Assembly: GCA_964460655.1 (NCBI GenBank)
Contig: CAYWSH010000002.1
Location: 25,362 to 89,361, forward strand
Direction: 5' to 3'
DNA: 64,000 nucleotides
Origin: CAVUAF01 sp964460655
Lineage (GTDB): Bacteria; Acidobacteriota; Terriglobia; Terriglobales; Acidobacteriaceae
Positions 27,304 to 34,926 of this stretch are shown one piece after another. Position numbers and translations under genes: made by a program. The notes below the pieces were generated by a model. The model had not been told where the DNA came from and searched no databases. It saw nothing but the letters and a program-made list of their open reading frames with translations. Each line of letters begins with the position of its first letter. Positions within the stretch are counted from its first letter, which is position 1.

Positions 27304-27826
27304 TCACAAAGGCGGTTCATACGCACCGAGTGAAGTGCCCGTACCCGGGCGGCTTTTGCCATCCAGATCAGTCGTTGCCCCCGTCGCGTGTCCGCTCGAC
27401 TTCGCTGCCGCAGGGCTGGCACTCGTGAAATGAAGGTCGCCGAAACGGGCATTGTCAACGAAGACCGGATCGAGGCTGAGGGAGCTGCTCCAGCCCGCCG
27501 GGCACGCGCCGTTGCCGTAGCAATCGGTAAAGCTCATCGAGACGGGGCCGTAGGGGTTATCGAGGTAGGGCTGGCCCGCGGGTTGGACCGCGAGGTTGTT
27601 GTAGCCCACGACATGCACCGCGCTGTAGGCGCCATCATTGACGACGATGCCCCGTGTGCCGCCATAGCCGATGTTGAACGCACCACTGTCCTGGAACGTG
27701 TTGTTGTACAACTCGACCGTACCCGAAGGGCTGCCGGAGGCAACGGTGGTTCCATTGCTTGCGCACGCAGGCATATTCGCCCCCGCCATCGATCGGCGAC
27801 GGACCCTTGCCTGGTTCCAAGTTTTC
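27304..27826 (-). pseudogene. truncated and frameshifted beta-helix gene remnant
   Basis: Reading on the reverse strand, a frame beginning near 27820 gives EPGKGPSPIDGGGEYACV, and a second frame from about 27770 to 27304 gives ASNGTTVASGSPSG, VELYNNTFQDSGAFNIG, GTRGIVVNDG and a final GTSLGAYEPPL. Together they align with the last 165 residues of the beta-helix protein at 15495-17534 (GPSPIDGGGSYSCIRANQ ... GAYELPARKKE). The frame changes between 27755 and 27770, and everything upstream (about 500 residues) is missing. This is therefore a dead C-terminal fragment, the third copy of the module in 16 kb. An assembly error could explain the frameshift, but not the missing N-terminus. Confidence 0.72.
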
Positions 27827-28022
27827 TCATGATGGGTTAGCTTTGGGCGAGGTGGCGTTGTCCGGGAGCTTGGGATCACGTGCCGGTTACGACCAGATTG
27901 GGGCGCGCAGCACGCGCGGCGAATCCGGCAAAAGGCGCACTGGGCGCAGCTTTTCCTCCTAGCGCGTGCGAATTTGGGGCTAGTCGAAAGTAACCGTGGT
28001 CATACGGCCCATGCGCCGGGAA

Positions 28023-28028
28023 TAGAAT
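28023..28028 (+). promoter_or_regulatory. -10 box TAGAAT
   Basis: TAGAAT stands 17 bases before the ATG of the epimerase. The same hexamer precedes several other genes in this window at similar short distances. Confidence 0.45.
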
Positions 28029-28045
28029 CCGAGGGCGGGGAGAAC

Positions 28046-28987
28046 ATGAAGATCCTGATCACCGGTGGTGCCGGCTTTATCGCTTCGCATGTGGCCGAGG
28101 GTTTTCTCGCCGCGGGACACGATGTTGCCATCGTCGACGACCTCTCGACCGGTAAGCGGGAGAACGTCCCTGCGAAAGCCCGGTTCTATCAGCAGGACAT
28201 CTGCGATACGGCGAAGCTGGACGAGATCATCGCCACCGAGCGCCCCGAGATCATCGATCATCACGCGGCCCAGATGGACGTGCGGCGCTCGGTCCGCGAG
28301 CCGCTGTTCGATGCGCGCGTCAATATCGTCGCCGCGCTTGCCCTGCTCGAGCTCGCCGTCAAGCACCAGGTCCGCAAGATCGTGTACGCCTCCACCGGCG
28401 GCGCCAGCTATGGCGACGTGGACCGCGTCCCGGTTGACGAGAACTATCCCGCCAATCCCATCTGCCATTACGGCGTCAGCAAGCTCACGCTGGAAAAGTA
28501 TTTGTTCCTGTATCGCTATCTGTACAAGCTCGATTACACCGTGCTGCGTTATCCCAATGTTTACGGGCCGCGGCAGAATCCGCACGGTGAGGCGGGCGTG
28601 ACGGCGATCTTTGCGCTGCTGATGCTGAGCGGCCAACAGCCTACGATCTTCGGTGACGGCTCGAAGACACGCGATTACGTCTACGTCGCCGACATCGTGA
28701 AGGCCAATCTGGCGGCGCTCGACCGCGCCGGCGGCGAAGCCATCAATCTTGGCTGGGGCAAGCCGGTCTCTGACTTCCAAGTATTCGACGCGGTCCGTAC
28801 CGCGACCGGCTATCAGGGTGAACCCAGGTACGCACCCGTACGCCCGGGCGAGGTCGAGCACATTGCACTCGACGCCACCAAGGCGAAGCGCCTGCTCGAT
28901 TGGCAACCGGAGACGCCGTTCGCCGCCGGCATCGGCAAGACGGTCGCGCATATCCGCGCCGCGCAAGCCAAGCCCGCTACGGTGTGA
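28046..28987 (+). CDS. NAD-dependent epimerase/dehydratase (UDP-glucose 4-epimerase-like)
   Basis: 313 residues of the extended short-chain dehydrogenase family. The NAD-binding GGAGFIAS is at 7-14, the catalytic Tyr-x3-Lys is YGVSK at 142-146, and YASTGGASYG provides the Ser/Thr. The sequence is closest in feel to GalE-type UDP-glucose 4-epimerases. It should supply UDP-galactose or a related sugar for the neighbouring glycosyltransferases. ATG 28046 is chosen because GGGCGGGGAG provides a ribosome site and the Rossmann strand starts at residue 2; the frame is open further upstream without homology. It lies 6 bases before the GT2-methyltransferase gene. Confidence 0.87.
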   Translation: MKILITGGAGFIASHVAEGFLAAGHDVAIVDDLSTGKRENVPAKARFYQQDICDTAKLDEIIATERPEIIDHHAAQMDVRRSVREPLFDARVNIVAALALLELAVKHQVRKIVYASTGGASYGDVDRVPVDENYPANPICHYGVSKLTLEKYLFLYRYLYKLDYTVLRYPNVYGPRQNPHGEAGVTAIFALLMLSGQQPTIFGDGSKTRDYVYVADIVKANLAALDRAGGEAINLGWGKPVSDFQVFDAVRTATGYQGEPRYAPVRPGEVEHIALDATKAKRLLDWQPETPFAAGIGKTVAHIRAAQAKPATV

Positions 28988-28993
28988 ACCGCC

Positions 28994-30517
28994 GTGCCAG
29001 AGCCACACTCATCATCGTCGAATAACGCTGCGACGTCGCTCAGCGTCCTCGTTCCCGTTTACAACGAGCAGTTCCTGGTGGCCGCGAGTCTCACGCGGTT
29101 GAAGACGCTCGCGGCCTCGTCGCTGCTCGAGCGCATCCAGGTCATCGTGGTGGACGACTGCTCGCGCGATGAGACGCCCGTCGCGCTCGCCCGCTTCCGC
29201 GCGTCCGTCGAAGAGACGCCGTTGCGCAAGGTCGAATGGGAATTCCATCGCCACGAACGCAATCAGGGCAAAGGCGGCGCCGTCCGCACAGCGATCGAGC
29301 GGGCGGAGTGCGAACTTACCGTTATCCACGACGCCGACCTCGAATATCACCCGGCGGACTTGCTGAAAATGGTCCCACTCTTCCTGGAGGAAGGCGCCGA
29401 CGCCGTGTTCGGCTCGCGCTTCCTCGCCGGCGAGTTCCGGCGCACGCTTTTCTTCAAGCACGAGCTCGGCAACAAGCTGCTGACGTTCCTGTGCGACCTG
29501 GCGTGCGACCTCAACCTCTCCGACATGGAGACTTGTTACAAGATGGTTCGCACCGATCTGTTGCGCTCCATCCCACTCGTCAGCCGCGACTTCCGCATCG
29601 AGCCGGAGCTCACCATCAAGCTGGCGAAGCGTGGCGCGCGCGTGTATGAGGTGCCGATCCGCTACAGCGGCCGCACGTATCAGGAAGGGAAGAAAATCCG
29701 CTGGACCGACGGTGTCAAGGCGTTGGGCGCCATCCTGCGGTTCCGGCTATCCGACCGCATCTTCAAGCCCGATCAGTACGGCTCCGAGCTTTCGCCGCGC
29801 CTGGCGCGTGCGCCGCGCTACACCGGTTGGCTGGCTGATGTCGTACGTCCGCATCTTGGCCAGCATGTGCTCGAGCTCGGCGCGGGCGTCGGGCATCTGA
29901 CGCTCTCGCTGGTCCCGCGCACCGAGTACTGCGTCGCCGATCCGAATCCGCTGTTCGTGCGCGAGCTGCGCAAACTCGATGACACGCGCCCGTACCTGCG
30001 CGCCGAGCAGCTCGATCCCGCCGCCGTGCAGCAGATCGCGCCGCCGGGATCGTTCGATACGGTCCTGTTGCAGAACGTGCTCGAGCACGTAGAAGACGAT
30101 GCGGCAGTGATGCAGCGTGTGTTCGCTGTGCTGCAGCCCGGTGGGCGCACCGTCGTGCTCCTGCCGAAAGGGAAGCACCTTTTCGGTTCGCTCGATCGCG
30201 TCCTCGGCCATCGTCGGCGCTACACGCGCGCCGACGTGGCACGACTGGCGGGAGCTGCTGGATTCCGCGTGTTGAGCATTCGCGGCTTCAATCGCACGGG
30301 CTCGCTCGGTTGGTGGACGAACGCGCGCCTGCTCCGCCGCAAGACCTTCGGTCTGCTGCAGATCAAGCTGCTGAACCTGCTCGTGCCGTTGTTGCGGCGG
30401 CTGGAGTGGTTGCCGCTTCCGCCTTTGACGCTCTTGGCTGTGCTGGAGAAGCCGGTCGGTTCAGCGAAGCCTGCGGAGACGGTGCAACCCGCTACGACTG
30501 GTTCTCTGTTCGGGTGA
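28994..30517 (+). CDS. fusion of GT2 glycosyltransferase and SAM methyltransferase
   Basis: 507 residues. Residues 16-250 form a GT2 domain like dolichyl/polyprenyl-phosphate sugar synthases: LVPVYNE (19-25), VVDDCSRDET (52-61), NQGKGGAVRTA (90-100) and the HDADLEYHP metal-binding DxD (112-120). It has no C-terminal membrane helices. Residues 275-440 form a class I methyltransferase with VLELGAGVGHLTL (292-304) and LEHVEDDAAVMQRVFAVLQPGG. One enzyme may thus transfer a sugar to a lipid carrier and methylate it or a product. GTG 28994 is the start, 6 bases after the epimerase. It converges on rmlB with 4 bases between them. The fusion is clear; the substrates are unknown. Confidence 0.87.
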   Translation: MPEPHSSSSNNAATSLSVLVPVYNEQFLVAASLTRLKTLAASSLLERIQVIVVDDCSRDETPVALARFRASVEETPLRKVEWEFHRHERNQGKGGAVRTAIERAECELTVIHDADLEYHPADLLKMVPLFLEEGADAVFGSRFLAGEFRRTLFFKHELGNKLLTFLCDLACDLNLSDMETCYKMVRTDLLRSIPLVSRDFRIEPELTIKLAKRGARVYEVPIRYSGRTYQEGKKIRWTDGVKALGAILRFRLSDRIFKPDQYGSELSPRLARAPRYTGWLADVVRPHLGQHVLELGAGVGHLTLSLVPRTEYCVADPNPLFVRELRKLDDTRPYLRAEQLDPAAVQQIAPPGSFDTVLLQNVLEHVEDDAAVMQRVFAVLQPGGRTVVLLPKGKHLFGSLDRVLGHRRRYTRADVARLAGAAGFRVLSIRGFNRTGSLGWWTNARLLRRKTFGLLQIKLLNLLVPLLRRLEWLPLPPLTLLAVLEKPVGSAKPAETVQPATTGSLFG

Positions 30518-30521
30518 TCTT

Positions 30522-31544
30522 CTAGGCTCTCGATGACAACGTCTGCTCGCGCCGCGTGTAGTGCCGTTCGTAGTAGGCGCGGTACTCGCCACCGCGCGCC
30601 TCCGCCAGCCACTCTGCGTTCTCGCGATACCACGCGATCGTGGTCGCCAGGCCTTCGCCGAACGAGATGCGCGGAGTCCAGCCCAGTTCCGCTTTGATCT
30701 TGCCGCAATCGAGCGCGTACCGGCGGTCGTGTCGCGGGCGGTCGGCGACCGATTCGATCAGCGATTCGGGGCGGTCGACGGCGCGCGCAATGTATTGCGC
30801 GACTTCGCGGTTCGTGATCTCGGCTCCGCCGCCCACGTTGTAGGCCTCGCCCGTGCGTCCTTGCTCGAGCAACAGCAGGAGCGCGCGGCAGCAATCCTCT
30901 ACGTGCAGCCAGTCGCGCACTTGCAGGCCATCGCCATAGAGCGGCAAGGGCTGGCCGTCGAGCGCCTGCGCGATCATCAGCGGGATGAATTTCTCGGGAA
31001 ACTGATACGGCCCGTAATTATTCGAACAGCGTGCGATCACGGCAGGGAAGCCATGGGTTGCCACAAACTCGTGCACCAACCGGTCAGCCTCTGCCTTGCT
31101 CTGCGCATAGGGGCTGGTGGGCGCGAAGGGCGCGCGTTCATCCGCGCGTCCCGCGGCGATCGGGCCGTAGATCTCGTCGGTGCTCACGTGCAGGAAGCGT
31201 TGCACACCGCAGCGCTGCGCCACCGCCAGCAGATTGCTCGTGCCTTCCAGGTTAGTGCGGAAGAATGGCTCGTCATCTTCGAGGCTGCGGTCCACGTGCG
31301 TCTCGGCCGCGAGGTGGGCCACGGCATCGCATTCGCCCAGGACGTCGCCGATCGCCGCGTCGCAGATATCGAGGCGCACGAAGCGAAAACGCTCGTCAGT
31401 GCGGCAAGGGTCGAGATTGCGCAGGTTGCCCGCGTACGTCAGCTTGTCGATGACGGTGACGCGCCAGCCCGTGCGCTCGCGCAGGACGTGCTGTACGAAG
31501 TTGGCGCCGATGAAACCTGCGCCCCCCGTTACGGCCAGCCTCAT
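30522..31544 (-). CDS. rmlB: dTDP-glucose 4,6-dehydratase
   Basis: 340 residues, standard length. It has VTGGAGFIGANF (NAD site, residues 5-16), HLAAETHVDRS, STDEIYG carrying the catalytic Thr-Asp-Glu, and the YAQSK Tyr-Lys pair. It converts dTDP-glucose to dTDP-4-keto-6-deoxyglucose, the second step of dTDP-L-rhamnose synthesis. The start is ATG 31544, overlapping rmlA by 4 bases (ATGA). The frame continues upstream, but only as shadow of rmlA. It is the last gene of the reverse rml operon. Confidence 0.93.
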   Translation of the reverse strand: MRLAVTGGAGFIGANFVQHVLRERTGWRVTVIDKLTYAGNLRNLDPCRTDERFRFVRLDICDAAIGDVLGECDAVAHLAAETHVDRSLEDDEPFFRTNLEGTSNLLAVAQRCGVQRFLHVSTDEIYGPIAAGRADERAPFAPTSPYAQSKAEADRLVHEFVATHGFPAVIARCSNNYGPYQFPEKFIPLMIAQALDGQPLPLYGDGLQVRDWLHVEDCCRALLLLLEQGRTGEAYNVGGGAEITNREVAQYIARAVDRPESLIESVADRPRHDRRYALDCGKIKAELGWTPRISFGEGLATTIAWYRENAEWLAEARGGEYRAYYERHYTRREQTLSSRA

Positions 31545-32305
31545 CGGCCGATCTCCGCCGCTGCCTGCAGCGACGCGGCGAACTGCGCCTCGCGCTTGGC
31601 GCGCACCAGCGTCGAGGCGCGATACAGCGATTCGAATGTGCCGGCGTCGCTCCACCAGCCTTCCAGGATGCTGTGCTCCAGGTTGCCTTCGGCGAGGTAC
31701 GAGTTGTTCACGTCGGTGATCTCGTACTCCTGCCGTCCGGAAGGTTTCAGCGCGCGGATCCGGCTGAACACGCTGGCGTCGTAGAAGTACACGCCGACCA
31801 CGGCATAGGGCGACGCCGGTTTCGTCGGTTTTTCCTCTATCCGCACCAGCCGGTCGCGGCTGAAGACCGGCACTCCGAAGCGCTGCGGATCGGGCACCTC
31901 TTTGAGCAAGATGCGCGCGCCGGCTTCCTGCTGCTCGAATGCCGCCTTCGGTTCGCGGATGCTGCCCTCGAGGATGTTGTCCCCGAGTGCGACGCAGATC
32001 TTTTCGCCGCGCGCGAAATACTCTGCCAGGCGCAGCGCGTCGGCGATGCCCGCCTCGCCCTCCTGATACGCGAAGTCGAGTTGCTGCAGGCCAAAGTCTT
32101 TGCCGTTGCGCAGCAGGCGCAGGAAGTCGCCGGCGTTGTTGCCGCCGGTGACGATCAGGATGTCGCGAATGCCCGCCTCGACCAGCGTTTCCAGCGGGTA
32201 GTAGATCATCGGCCGGTCATAGACCGGCAGCAGGTGCTTGTTGGTGACTCGCGTCAGCGGATACAAGCGCGAACCCGTGCCGCCTGCGAGGATGACGCCC
32301 CTCAT
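31541..32305 (-). CDS. rmlA: glucose-1-phosphate thymidylyltransferase (short form)
   Basis: 254 residues. The nucleotidyltransferase signature GGTGSRLYPLTRVTNKHLLPV is at 8-28, with DRPMIYYPL following and ALGDNILEG carrying the metal-binding Asp. It makes dTDP-glucose from dTTP and glucose-1-phosphate. Enterobacterial RmlA is about 290 residues; this one ends about 40 residues earlier and lacks the C-terminal helices that form the allosteric dTDP-rhamnose site in the long form, so feedback control may differ. It overlaps rmlD and rmlB by 4 bases each. Confidence 0.92.
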   Translation of the reverse strand: MRGVILAGGTGSRLYPLTRVTNKHLLPVYDRPMIYYPLETLVEAGIRDILIVTGGNNAGDFLRLLRNGKDFGLQQLDFAYQEGEAGIADALRLAEYFARGEKICVALGDNILEGSIREPKAAFEQQEAGARILLKEVPDPQRFGVPVFSRDRLVRIEEKPTKPASPYAVVGVYFYDASVFSRIRALKPSGRQEYEITDVNNSYLAEGNLEHSILEGWWSDAGTFESLYRASTLVRAKREAQFAASLQAAAEIGR

Positions 32306-33180
32306 GCGGTCACCTTCGCGCGCTGCGGCGCTTCATGCTGCACCAGCGCGACGTACTCGCGCAGCGCTTCCTGCCAGGGCCGCATGCGGATGCCGAGCTG
32401 CTCGATCGACCGCAGCGAGAGCACCGAATTGCGCGGCCGCGGCGCCTTCCACGGTAGATCGGCCATGCGCTGCGGAACCACGCGCACGTCTTCGATGCCG
32501 GCGGCGCGCAGCGTCTCGACCGCAATGTCGTACCACGATGCTTTGCCGGCGTTGGTCACGTGCAACACTCCGGGCGCGCCCGCATCGATCAGTTTCATCA
32601 ACGTGGCAGCGGCATCAGGAGCGAAGGTCGGGGTGGAGAATTTGTCGGCGATAGCCGGTATCTCAGGTTGTGTGGTCGCTTGCGCGAGCACACGGTCGGG
32701 GAACGCCTTTGGCTTCGAGTGCTGCCCGAAGACCCAAGCCACGCGCACCACCATCGCGTCCTGCAGCGTCGCGAGCACGCGGTCTTCACCTTCGGACTTT
32801 GTCCGCGGATATTGCGCCAGCGGCCGCTTCACGTCGTCGACCTCGTAGGACGTGTCTTTTTCGCCGTCAAAAACGTAATCAGTCGAAATGTGCACCAGCC
32901 GTGAGCCTTGTTCACCACACGCGCGCGCCACGTTTTCCGCGCCGAGCGCGTTCACCGCGAAAGCCGTCTCCGGATCGCGCTCGCACGCCTCCACGTCGGT
33001 CACGGCTGCTGTCAACACCGTGACTTCCGGTCTCACTCGTGCCAGGAGAGTGCGCACCGCCGCAGCGTCGCGGATATCGCAATCGCGCGAGCCGGTACCG
33101 GTGACCTCGTGCCCGGGTGACCACGTACGCACCAGGTTACCGCCGAGCAAACCAGTCGCGCCGATGACAAGGATGCGCAT
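32302..33180 (-). CDS. rmlD: dTDP-4-dehydrorhamnose reductase
   Basis: 292 residues with the NADP site GATGLLGGNL (7-16), AVTDVEACE, the STDYVFDG motif typical of RmlD, and YPRTKSEGED carrying the Tyr-x3-Lys pair. It performs the last reduction to dTDP-L-rhamnose. It overlaps rmlA by 4 bases; rmlC lies 52 bases upstream on the same strand. Confidence 0.92.
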   Translation of the reverse strand: MRILVIGATGLLGGNLVRTWSPGHEVTGTGSRDCDIRDAAAVRTLLARVRPEVTVLTAAVTDVEACERDPETAFAVNALGAENVARACGEQGSRLVHISTDYVFDGEKDTSYEVDDVKRPLAQYPRTKSEGEDRVLATLQDAMVVRVAWVFGQHSKPKAFPDRVLAQATTQPEIPAIADKFSTPTFAPDAAATLMKLIDAGAPGVLHVTNAGKASWYDIAVETLRAAGIEDVRVVPQRMADLPWKAPRPRNSVLSLRSIEQLGIRMRPWQEALREYVALVQHEAPQRAKVTA

Positions 33181-33232
33181 AGGCGAACCGCCATGATACC
33201 CGGAAACCAGCCAGAATCGCGGCTTTCGCGAG

Positions 33233-33790
33233 CTACACCTGCGGCAGATCCGTCGCCTTGATCTCCCGCAAGCGCGGCTGCTTGCGGTCCTTCGGGCTGA
33301 GCAGCGGCGTCGTCACGGGCCAGACGATGCCGACATCGGGATCGTCCCACGCGAGCCCGAGTTGGTCGCTGGGGTCGTAGAAGCGCGTCGTTTTGTAAAT
33401 GACGTCGGCCTCGTCGCTCAGCACGCAGAAGCCGTGCGCGAAGCCGGCAGGTACATAGATCTGTGCCGGTCGCTGGCCGCAAAGGTTGACGCCAGTCCAT
33501 TTTCCGAACGTGGGCGAGCCGGTCCGGACATCCACCGCAACGTCAAACACCTCGCCGCGCAGCACGCAGAACAACTTCGCCTGCGGGTGGCGCGCCTGAT
33601 AGTGCAGACCGCGGAGCGTGTGCCGAACCGAGTGCGAGTGGTTGTCCTGTACGAAGCCATCCGGGATCCCCAACTCGGCGAAGCGTTCTTTCTGGTAGCT
33701 CTCCAGCAGGAAGCCGCGTTCGTCGCTCATGACGTCGAGTTCGATGAGGCAGAAACCAGGCAGGTCGAGATCGATTCGGCGCACGCACAA
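33233..33790 (-). CDS. rmlC: dTDP-4-dehydrorhamnose 3,5-epimerase
   Basis: 185 residues, a cupin of normal RmlC length. It contains the catalytic His in RGLHYQ, the KLFCVLRGEVFDVAVDVR strand with the second catalytic Asp, and VPAGFAHGFCVLSDEADVIYK with the Tyr acid. It epimerises C3 and C5 of dTDP-4-keto-6-deoxyglucose. It is the first gene of the reverse operon rmlC-rmlD-rmlA-rmlB. The 73-base gap to the divergent GIY-YIG gene must hold its promoter; I see no strong box on that strand. Confidence 0.92.
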   Translation of the reverse strand: MCVRRIDLDLPGFCLIELDVMSDERGFLLESYQKERFAELGIPDGFVQDNHSHSVRHTLRGLHYQARHPQAKLFCVLRGEVFDVAVDVRTGSPTFGKWTGVNLCGQRPAQIYVPAGFAHGFCVLSDEADVIYKTTRFYDPSDQLGLAWDDPDVGIVWPVTTPLLSPKDRKQPRLREIKATDLPQV

Positions 33791-33812
33791 GAGTACCTCA
33801 GCCGCCTACTTG

Positions 33813-33842
33813 TTCAATTCCCTATTGCCACTGAGTTACTAT
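33813..33842 (+). promoter_or_regulatory. candidate promoter of the GIY-YIG gene
   Basis: TTCAAT (33813-33818) and TACTAT (33837-33842) are spaced by 18 bases, ending about 21 bases before the ATG. This -35/-10 pair is weak but AT-rich relative to its surroundings. Confidence 0.35.
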
Positions 33843-33863
33843 GCGCAACCTGGGAATCGAGAG

Positions 33864-34814
33864 ATGGCGAAGCCTTACACGATTAGGATCTTTATTGCTG
33901 ACGGCGATCCCGATGGTCTCAAGGTCGTGGATCAAATGAATTGGACGGGCAAGGCACTTGCCTTTCCCCGCCACAAGTGGCCGGACGTTCGTAACCGCAA
34001 GGAGTTCTGGAGCGCCGGTGCGGCAGTTTATGTTCTGTTGGGTTACGCAGCAGACGAAGATCCAGTGCCGCGCATTTATGTGGGCCAGGGAGATGTTGTT
34101 GGCGATCGACTCGACGAACATATTAAGAACAAGAAATTCTGGGAGCGAGGCGTTGTTTTCGTCTCTACAAATTCAGGACTTAATAAGGCCCACACAACTT
34201 GGCTCGAACATGCGCTTGTGAAACGTGCAGTTCAGGCAAACGGTTGCTTACTGGACAACGCGACTGAACCGAAGGAGCCCCCACTTAGCGAGCCAGAGCG
34301 GGCCGACACGGAAGCGTTCTTTGCGGAAGTTCTGCGGATCTTACCCGTACTTGGAATTCACGCCTTCGAGATTTCATCCAAGCCTGTATCTATTAATGCT
34401 GAGGCGACGAAACCCAGTCCCCAGCCGGCGGCCTCCGACGAAATTGATACGGTTGTTGTTCCCGCTTACGAGGAGGGTTTTAAGAAGGTCTTCCTCGGCC
34501 AAAACTGCTGGTACGAGATTCGAATCGCTTCAGAGAGGCTGGACAAGATCAAGTACATCGCCGCATATCAGACGTGGCCGGTTTGCTCGATAACGCACTT
34601 TGCTTCTGTACATCACATTGAGCCATACGGTGATTCCGGGAAGTACAAGCTCGTCTTCGCTGAGCCTGCGCAACCCTTGCCGTCTCCTGTCCCCTTTGGC
34701 GACGCGCCACAAGGATCGATGCAGGGAATTCGCTACACGACGCTTAAGCGACTAAAGGCTGCGAAGCAGGTTACGGATCTGAGCGCTAAGTCCGTTGCGA
34801 CTACGGCGAACTGA
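33864..34814 (+). CDS. GIY-YIG nuclease family protein of unknown role
   Basis: 316 residues. Residues 50-130 look like a GIY-YIG domain: YVLLGY, then IYVGQGDVVGDRLDEHIKNK as the 'YIG' strand and Arg-bearing helix, and a TTWLEHALVKRA segment with the conserved Glu. The C-terminal half (about 215-305, YEEGFKKVFLGQNCWYEIRI to GIRYTTLKRLKAA) is not recognised. Base and codon use differ clearly from neighbours: many AT-ending codons and a GC content near 50% by eye. It sits alone, divergent from rmlC, between two sugar-nucleotide gene groups, so it is probably an acquired gene. A defence or DNA-processing role is possible but unproven. ATG 33864 follows a GAGA ribosome site. Confidence 0.7.
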   Translation: MAKPYTIRIFIADGDPDGLKVVDQMNWTGKALAFPRHKWPDVRNRKEFWSAGAAVYVLLGYAADEDPVPRIYVGQGDVVGDRLDEHIKNKKFWERGVVFVSTNSGLNKAHTTWLEHALVKRAVQANGCLLDNATEPKEPPLSEPERADTEAFFAEVLRILPVLGIHAFEISSKPVSINAEATKPSPQPAASDEIDTVVVPAYEEGFKKVFLGQNCWYEIRIASERLDKIKYIAAYQTWPVCSITHFASVHHIEPYGDSGKYKLVFAEPAQPLPSPVPFGDAPQGSMQGIRYTTLKRLKAAKQVTDLSAKSVATTAN

Positions 34815-34882
34815 GTGCGCCCTCATCAACAGAAGCAGTTTAGGGTGCACGCCTTACGCGGAAACCCGCTCAGAATCAACGG

Positions 34883-34897
34883 TTTTGATGCTATGAT
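34883..34897 (+). promoter_or_regulatory. extended -10 promoter TTTTGATGCTATGAT
   Basis: This is identical over 15 bases to 283-297. The -10 TATGAT is at 34892-34897, so transcription should start near 34904, 23 bases before the ATG of the dehydrogenase. Confidence 0.6.
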
Positions 34898-34926
34898 ATC
34901 AGCGCAACACTTCCACGAAAAACCTC

